From Acidimicrobiia bacterium (GTDB lineage Bacteria > Actinomycetota > Acidimicrobiia > Spongiisociales > UBA5794): DNA of 8,745 bases. The first letter of the stretch is position 1, and each line of letters opens with the position of its first letter. The notes under the pieces are model-generated. The model searched no databases, was not told where the DNA came from, and was given only the letters and a program-made list of their open reading frames with translations. The stretch is taken from assembly GCA_013003515.1 (NCBI GenBank), contig JABDIW010000402.1, positions 1 to 8,745 on the forward strand, read 5' to 3'. This document shows, piece by piece, positions 4,960 through 8,745 of the stretch. The position numbers and the translations under genes were made by a program.

Positions 4960-6359
4960 GTCAATCTCCTGGAGTACCGGTTGCGAAGGATCACGGCGGC
5001 GGCGTTGAGGGTCAACAGCAGGATGAGCAGCACCAGGCTGGCCGCAGCAGCCAGGTTGCGCCACTCGGGTTGCGGCAGCGACGTCCACTGGAAGATCTGA
5101 ATGGGCAACGCAGTGAACTGCGAGAACGGGCTCGATGGGCTGACCGTGATGAAGCCGGCGGCTCCCACCAGGATCAGCGGCGCTGTCTCCCCGATGGCAC
5201 GGGCGACGGCGAGGATCGTCCCGGTCATGATGCCCGGGATCGCAACCGGCAGCACCTGGCTACGCACCGTCTGCCACCTCGTTGCGCCGAGCCCCATACC
5301 GGCCTGGCGAAGGGAGTTCGGGACGGCGCGGAGCGCTTCTTGGGAACTGATGATCACGACGGGCAGCGACATGAGGCCCAGGGTCAACCCGGCGGACATC
5401 ACCGTTCGGCCGTTCGGGGCGAAGTCGCCGAACAGCGAACCGGATGTGATCGGTTCCAGCACACGGACGAACACGGCCAGCCCGAGCATGCCGTAGATGA
5501 TCGAGGGGACGCCGGCGAGGTTGTTGATGTTGGTCTGGATGATGTCGTTGATGCGATTGGGCCGGGCGAACTCCTCGAGGTAGATGGCGGCACCGACGCC
5601 GACGGGAACGGCGAAGAGCACTGCGATGAGGACGAGCCACACCGAGCCGAGGATGGCGGTCGAGATGCCGGCGATCTCGGGCGTTGAACTGGAAGGACTG
5701 GTGATGAACTTCCAGCTCAGCCATGCCCGCCACTGGAACCGGACCTGGTCGAACGTGTAGTCGGGGTACTTCTCCGGCACCGTGATGAACTCACTCTCGA
5801 TGCGGTCGCGGAAGCCCTGACCGTCCAACACCGAGGGGATCATCCCGTTCACCGCGACGACGTCGGGTTGGATCACCCGTTCCTCGACGAGAAGCAGCAC
5901 GCTGGATGTGTCCCGGGCCCCTCCTGTGCATCCGGAGGGCGGTTCGTCCGAGGCGCACACCTCGTCCCACTTGGCCTGAGATTCGAACACCAGCCGATCC
6001 TCGAAGAAGCGTTGCTCGCGCTCGAGACGGCGGCCGACCCCATTGCTGATGGTTCCCTGGAGCGAGGTGACCAGGTCCTCCTTGCTCAGATCCGACAACG
6101 CGGTCGTTGCCGGGTCGTAGCCGGCGGCTGCGACGACCGCTTCTGGCTCGTTCTGGTTGACCACCGCCACCAGACCGAACGAGTCATCGACGATCGTCAC
6201 CAACAGGATGACCAGGCCGAGAACCGCGACCGACAGCAGCGCGAGGAAGCCTGTGCGGACGACAGCACCCCGGCGCGTGCGCTTGTCGAGAAGCTCGACG
6301 TACTCCTCGTCCGTCGGGAAGAACCCTACGTCGGGACGTTCAGGAGCTTGGACAGTCAT
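4956..6359 (-). CDS. pstA: Phosphate ABC transporter permease PstA with large external insertion
   Basis: PstA is one of the two channel subunits of the phosphate importer. At 467 residues this one is far longer than the usual 280-300. After a cytoplasmic N-terminus, TM1 lies near 33-57, then a hydrophilic stretch of about 170 residues (58-230) before the conserved permease core. The core holds about five helices from 231 to 459 and the EAA loop EALRAVPNSLRQAGMGLGATRW (341-362), which contacts PstB. The insertion contains C135 and C144, a possible disulfide, and an amphipathic region LEREQRFFEDRLVFESQAKWDEV (112-134). By topology it should face outward, near PstS. A similarly placed extra domain (DUF3333) is known in some PstA proteins, but I cannot assign this one to it. 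The start is ATG at 6359, overlapping the pstC stop by one base (TGATG), with AGGAG upstream. Confidence 0.93.
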   Translation of the reverse strand: MTVQAPERPDVGFFPTDEEYVELLDKRTRRGAVVRTGFLALLSVAVLGLVILLVTIVDDSFGLVAVVNQNEPEAVVAAAGYDPATTALSDLSKEDLVTSLQGTISNGVGRRLEREQRFFEDRLVFESQAKWDEVCASDEPPSGCTGGARDTSSVLLLVEERVIQPDVVAVNGMIPSVLDGQGFRDRIESEFITVPEKYPDYTFDQVRFQWRAWLSWKFITSPSSSTPEIAGISTAILGSVWLVLIAVLFAVPVGVGAAIYLEEFARPNRINDIIQTNINNLAGVPSIIYGMLGLAVFVRVLEPITSGSLFGDFAPNGRTVMSAGLTLGLMSLPVVIISSQEALRAVPNSLRQAGMGLGATRWQTVRSQVLPVAIPGIMTGTILAVARAIGETAPLILVGAAGFITVSPSSPFSQFTALPIQIFQWTSLPQPEWRNLAAAASLVLLILLLTLNAAAVILRNRYSRRLT

Positions 6360-7324
6360 CAGTCGTACTCCTGGCGGAATCGCTTCACGATGCGGCGGCT
6401 CAGCGAGTTGAGGGTCAGGGTCATGATGAAGAGAGTCAGCCCCAGGGCGAAGATCGAGTTGTAGTCGATGGTGTCGTAACTGATGTCGCCGCTGGCGGTG
6501 ATGACGATGTATCCCGTAATGGTCTGGGCCCCCTCGAACGGGTTCAGAATCGTCCCGAACAGCGAATCGGTGCCGAGATCGAAGTTCCGTGGAGAGGCAC
6601 CGGCAGCCAGCGTCACGACCATCGTCTCGCCGACGGCGCGGGACATGGCGATGACGACTCCAGCCGCAATCCCGGACAGCGCCGCCGGGACGACCACCCG
6701 CAGCGCCACCTCCAGCCTCGAGGCGCCAAGGCCATACGCCGCCTGACGGAGGGAATCGGGAACGGCTGCCATGGCGTCCTCGGCGAGTGAGCTGATCAAC
6801 GGCACGATCAGCAAACCGACGACGAGCCCGGCCGACAGTACGTTGAAGAACCCGACGGTGTTCACCCCGAACACCCCCCTCAACAGAGGCGTGATGAAGG
6901 TGAGAGCGAAGAACCCGAACACGACCGTGGGGATTCCGACCAGGACCTCGAGCGCCGGCTTGAGGATGCCACGCACACGGGGGCTGGCGTACTCAGAGAG
7001 GTAGATGGCCGCCGACAGGCCGACCGGCACCGCCACAACCAGGGCAATGACCGTGATGTAGAGGGTGCCGAGGATGAGCGGCCAGATGCCGAACGACCCG
7101 GCCTGTGGTTGCCATACCGTCGTCGTGAAGAAGTCTCCGATGGAGACCACTTCGTCCTGGAAGAAGAGCAGCGCCTCCTTGCCCAGCTCCCACAGGATCC
7201 CGAGCGTGACAGCAATCGAGATCGCACCGGCGAGAAAGAGCGAGACGACGACGGCGCGCTCCAGGGGCCGCTTCGTTGTCCGAAGCTGTGTCGCCATGTC
7301 GGTGTCATCGACGCGAGGCGTCAC
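6359..7324 (-). CDS. pstC: Phosphate ABC transporter permease PstC
   Basis: PstC pairs with PstA to form the membrane channel of the phosphate importer. The 321 residues match the family length. Six membrane helices can be placed near 25-46, 81-109, 124-149, 160-179, 212-240 and 290-308. The EAA loop, which docks on PstB, is at 182-205 (EDAMAAVPDSLRQAAYGLGA). FGIWPLILGTLYIT (78-91) and GIPTVVFGFFAL (130-141) are typical of PstC. I take GTG at 7324 as the start because GAGGAGGG stands four bases before it; the internal ATG at 7297 lacks a ribosome site. The gene follows pstS after 71 bp that hold a hairpin, and its stop overlaps the start of pstA by one base. Confidence 0.95.
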   Translation of the reverse strand: MTPRVDDTDMATQLRTTKRPLERAVVVSLFLAGAISIAVTLGILWELGKEALLFFQDEVVSIGDFFTTTVWQPQAGSFGIWPLILGTLYITVIALVVAVPVGLSAAIYLSEYASPRVRGILKPALEVLVGIPTVVFGFFALTFITPLLRGVFGVNTVGFFNVLSAGLVVGLLIVPLISSLAEDAMAAVPDSLRQAAYGLGASRLEVALRVVVPAALSGIAAGVVIAMSRAVGETMVVTLAAGASPRNFDLGTDSLFGTILNPFEGAQTITGYIVITASGDISYDTIDYNSIFALGLTLFIMTLTLNSLSRRIVKRFRQEYD

Positions 7325-7347
7325 TCCACCCTCCTCATCACCGCGGC

Positions 7348-7369
7348 GGTTCCGGCCACGGCCGGAACC
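7348..7369 (-). promoter_or_regulatory. Intercistronic hairpin between pstS and pstC
   Basis: The palindrome GGTTCCGGC (7348-7356) and its complement (7361-7369) form a 9-bp stem with a 4-base loop in the only sizeable gap inside the pst operon. There is no T run, so it is more likely to protect the pstS mRNA end or cause partial termination than to be a full terminator. This would leave PstS in excess over the membrane subunits. Confidence 0.55.
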
Positions 7370-7395
7370 AGCTTGAACACCGCGCCGCCTGGACC

Positions 7396-8454
7396 CTACA
7401 AGCCGAGCGCAGCGGCGATCGCGTCCGCCGCTCCCTGCAACTGGGCGTCAGGAGCCGGGAAGTACCCGACCTCGCCGATCAGCGAGTTGACGTTCTGCAG
7501 GTAGTACAGGATGAACTCACCCACCTGGGGCTTGTCTGCGACGATCCCGGCATCCGTGTACATGAACAACGGACGGGAAATCGGATACGAACCGTCGTTG
7601 ACCGTGTCGGCTCCCGGAGCCACGCCGCCAACCGCAACGGCCGTGAGGTCACCGGCGTTGGCCTGGAAGAAGGCGAATCCGAAGAACCCGATTGCACACG
7701 TCGTCGTGGTGTCACCCTCGGCGCAGCCGTCGTCGGCGACACCGCGGACGGTGATGTTGTCGTCTTCGCCGACGATGTTGGCGCCCGACGACAAGATCGG
7801 CGACGGCTCGGCCTCGTCGAACACCACCTCGTTGAAGTAGTCGAATGTGCCCGAGTCCGCCCCAGGTGAGTAGGACGCGAGCGGGTGAGGGGGGAAGGCC
7901 GGATCCACATCGGCCCAGGTCGAGCCGGCAGGCAGCGAGAACGCCGTCGCCAATTGCTCGAGGGTGAGGCTGGAGGCGAACGTGTTGCCCTTCGAGACCA
8001 CTGCGGTCAGGGCGTCGGAGCCGACCCGAATCTCGATCGGGGTTCGGCCTATGCCACCGCACGACTCGACCTCGGATTCCTTGATCGCCCGGGATGCATT
8101 CGAGATGTCGGAGGCACCCTCGACGCAGAACCGCTCGAAACCACCGCCGGAACCGATCGAGTCGATCGAGTACTGAGGACCACCCTCGTCCTGCCACTGC
8201 GCGATCACAGCAACCGACAACGGGAAGACCGTGGACGAGCCAGCGATGCCGATGTCACCGGAACCGACGTCCAATGGATCGACCAGGTCATACCCCCAGC
8301 TGTCTACGCCGGACGCGGCCGGCTGGGTGGTGGTTGTCGATCCTGATGTGGTGGTAGCTGCGGTGGAATCGCCCGACTCGTCACCACCACAGGCGGTGGC
8401 CACCAGCGCGATCGCCAGAGCAACGGCACCAAGCCGCCAAAACTCACGAGACAT
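7396..8454 (-). CDS. pstS: Phosphate-binding lipoprotein PstS
   Basis: PstS captures phosphate outside the membrane and hands it to PstC/PstA. This 352-residue protein has a lipoprotein signal peptide (VALAIALVATAC, lipidated C22) followed by a Ser/Thr/Gly-rich tether (27-50). The binding fold shows the expected phosphate-contact segments: AGSSTVFPLS (71-80), GSGGGFERFC (101-110), DISNASRAI (116-124), GADSGTFDYF (198-207) and YPISRPLFMY (290-299). Four cysteines, C110, C132, C244 and C253, could form two disulfides. The ATG at 8454 has GGAGGG five bases upstream; the longer open frame upstream would run through the promoter region and lacks a signal peptide at its start. It is the first gene of the operon and probably under PhoP-type control through the repeats at 8540-8583. 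Confidence 0.96.
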   Translation of the reverse strand: MSREFWRLGAVALAIALVATACGGDESGDSTAATTTSGSTTTTQPAASGVDSWGYDLVDPLDVGSGDIGIAGSSTVFPLSVAVIAQWQDEGGPQYSIDSIGSGGGFERFCVEGASDISNASRAIKESEVESCGGIGRTPIEIRVGSDALTAVVSKGNTFASSLTLEQLATAFSLPAGSTWADVDPAFPPHPLASYSPGADSGTFDYFNEVVFDEAEPSPILSSGANIVGEDDNITVRGVADDGCAEGDTTTTCAIGFFGFAFFQANAGDLTAVAVGGVAPGADTVNDGSYPISRPLFMYTDAGIVADKPQVGEFILYYLQNVNSLIGEVGYFPAPDAQLQGAADAIAAALGL

Positions 8455-8479
8455 TCCAGCCCTCCGTACGTCGGTTGAA

Positions 8480-8518
8480 CCAGGCTCCGGGCCTGGCGCC
8501 GCCACCACTGAAGTGGTG
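8480..8518 (-). promoter_or_regulatory. Two adjacent small hairpins in the pstS 5' leader
   Basis: In transcript order, CACCAC (8518-8513) pairs with GTGGTG (8508-8503) around a 4-base loop, and CCAGGC (8496-8491) pairs with GCCTGG (8485-8480) around a 5-base loop. They lie between the predicted transcription start and the ribosome site. They may stabilise the leader; no riboswitch family is recognisable. Confidence 0.45.
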
Positions 8519-8528
8519 ATCAGGCAGA

Positions 8529-8534
8529 ACGCTA
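8529..8534 (-). promoter_or_regulatory. Candidate -10 element of the pst operon promoter
   Basis: TAGCGT fits TANNNT and lies six bases downstream of the last clear PHO-box unit, so the boxes would overlap the -35 region, as is usual for PhoP-activated promoters with a poor -35. Transcription would start near 8522, giving a leader of about 68 bases. Confidence 0.4.
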
Positions 8535-8539
8535 CGAAG

Positions 8540-8583
8540 GAGCTGTGACCTCGAGCCGACCCGGAGGTGAACTCAGAGTGAAT
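8540..8583 (-). promoter_or_regulatory. Probable PHO box: four 11-nt direct repeat units upstream of pstS
   Basis: Read on the minus strand, four consecutive 11-base units begin with ATTCACT (from 8583), GTTCACC (from 8572), GGTCGGC (from 8561) and GGTCACA (from 8550). The PhoP-binding PHO box of Streptomyces consists of 11-nt direct repeats whose conserved first part is close to G(G/T)TCAYC. Units 1, 2 and 4 fit well and unit 3 is degenerate. The array lies just after the stop of the upstream gene and just before the predicted -10 of pstS, where a phosphate-starvation activator should bind. Confidence 0.65.
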
Positions 8584-8593
8584 TCCCGACGCG

Positions 8594-8745
8594 TCAGGAG
8601 ATGCCCATCGCGTCGACAAACGCCTGGATTCGCTCCCTGGTCAGGAACCGGGTCTTGGGGTTCCGACGCTCCTTGTCGTACACGGCATAGGGGCTGAACT
8701 TGTCGGTGATCAGAATGCCGGTGTCGGCGCCCGACGAGGCAAAAC
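8594..8745 (-). CDS. Unrecognised protein, C-terminal 50 residues (5' end outside window)
   Basis: An open frame enters from the right edge and ends at a TGA at 8594-8596. The last complete 49-50 residues begin FASSGADTGILITDKF and finish with RIQAFVDAMGIS. The segment is mixed strand and helix, rich in charged residues, with no membrane span or obvious catalytic motif. I do not recognise the family. Its high-GC codon use and the abrupt start of regulatory-looking sequence after the stop support it as a real gene. It lies upstream of pstS in the same direction, separated by 139 bp that contain the PHO-box array, so it is probably not part of the phosphate operon. The first complete codon begins at 8743. 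Confidence 0.65.
   Translation of the reverse strand, partial: FASSGADTGILITDKFSPYAVYDKERRNPKTRFLTRERIQAFVDAMGIS

Noticed and set aside
4923..5687. 254-residue plus-strand open frame opposite pstA/pstB
   Set aside because: It is antisense to clearly conserved pstA and pstB sequence; its translation is low-complexity, rich in Arg, Asp, Gly and His, with no domain. High-GC DNA commonly gives such mirror frames.
5868..6464. 198-residue plus-strand open frame opposite pstA/pstC
   Set aside because: Antisense mirror of the PstA N-terminal region and the PstC end, with no recognisable motif or ribosome site.
8455..8619. 55-residue N-terminal extension of PstS
   Set aside because: It would cover the PHO boxes and promoter and bury the lipoprotein signal peptide; the ATG at 8454 has a strong ribosome site.
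8644..8663. Inverted repeat GGAACC...GGTTCC near the right edge, considered as an ECF promoter or operator
   Set aside because: It lies within coding sequence and has no CGTT at proper spacing on either strand.
1..8745. Search for mobile elements, CRISPR, tRNA/rRNA and defence systems
   Set aside because: No transposase, integrase, long terminal repeats, regularly spaced repeats or structural RNA pattern was seen; the genes are conserved core functions with even composition.

Overview
The window reads as chromosomal core DNA from a high-GC actinobacterium. The pointers are the base composition, frequent GTG starts, actinobacterial-style regulatory sites and lipoproteins with short Thr/Ser-rich tethers. 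A deep-branching lineage such as Acidimicrobiia is my best guess, but that is inference; no rRNA or marker gene is present to settle it. There is no sign of a phage, transposon, CRISPR array, tRNA or rRNA.

Layout from left to right. (1) 1-528, plus strand: the C-terminal part of an acyl-CoA dehydrogenase cut by the window edge. (2) 529-643: a short convergent intergenic stretch with two families of small repeats and a perfect 16-bp hairpin that contains the stop codon of the next gene. (3) 629-2636, minus strand: a three-gene stress-response cassette whose genes overlap: an ECF sigma factor, a membrane anti-sigma factor with two tandem zinc-binding ZAS domains, and an exported MucB/RseB-like protein. 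A GGAAC/CGTT promoter typical of ECF sigma factors lies just upstream and suggests autoregulation. (4) 2696-2872, minus: a TatA twin-arginine translocase subunit that looks leaderless. (5) 2963-3322, plus: a small unrecognised lipoprotein, diverging from tatA. (6) 3345-3375: a strong hairpin shared as terminator by the lipoprotein and the converging phosphate operon. (7) 3383-8454, minus: a complete phosphate-uptake operon in the order pstS-pstC-pstA-pstB-phoU, with tight overlaps from pstC onward. Upstream of pstS is a run of 11-nt units that resembles the PhoP-binding PHO box of Streptomyces. (8) 8594-8745, minus: the last 50 residues of an unrecognised protein.

How the parts work together. 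PstS captures phosphate outside the membrane, PstC and PstA form the channel, PstB supplies ATP hydrolysis, and PhoU couples transport to phosphate signalling; no phoR/phoB-type two-component genes lie within the window. In the sigma cassette, the anti-sigma factor would hold the sigma factor at the membrane, and the RseB-like protein would sense envelope stress on the outer face. The least ordinary items are the duplicated ZAS anti-sigma factor combined with an RseB-like protein, the PstA with a roughly 170-residue external loop, and the several candidate regulatory elements.
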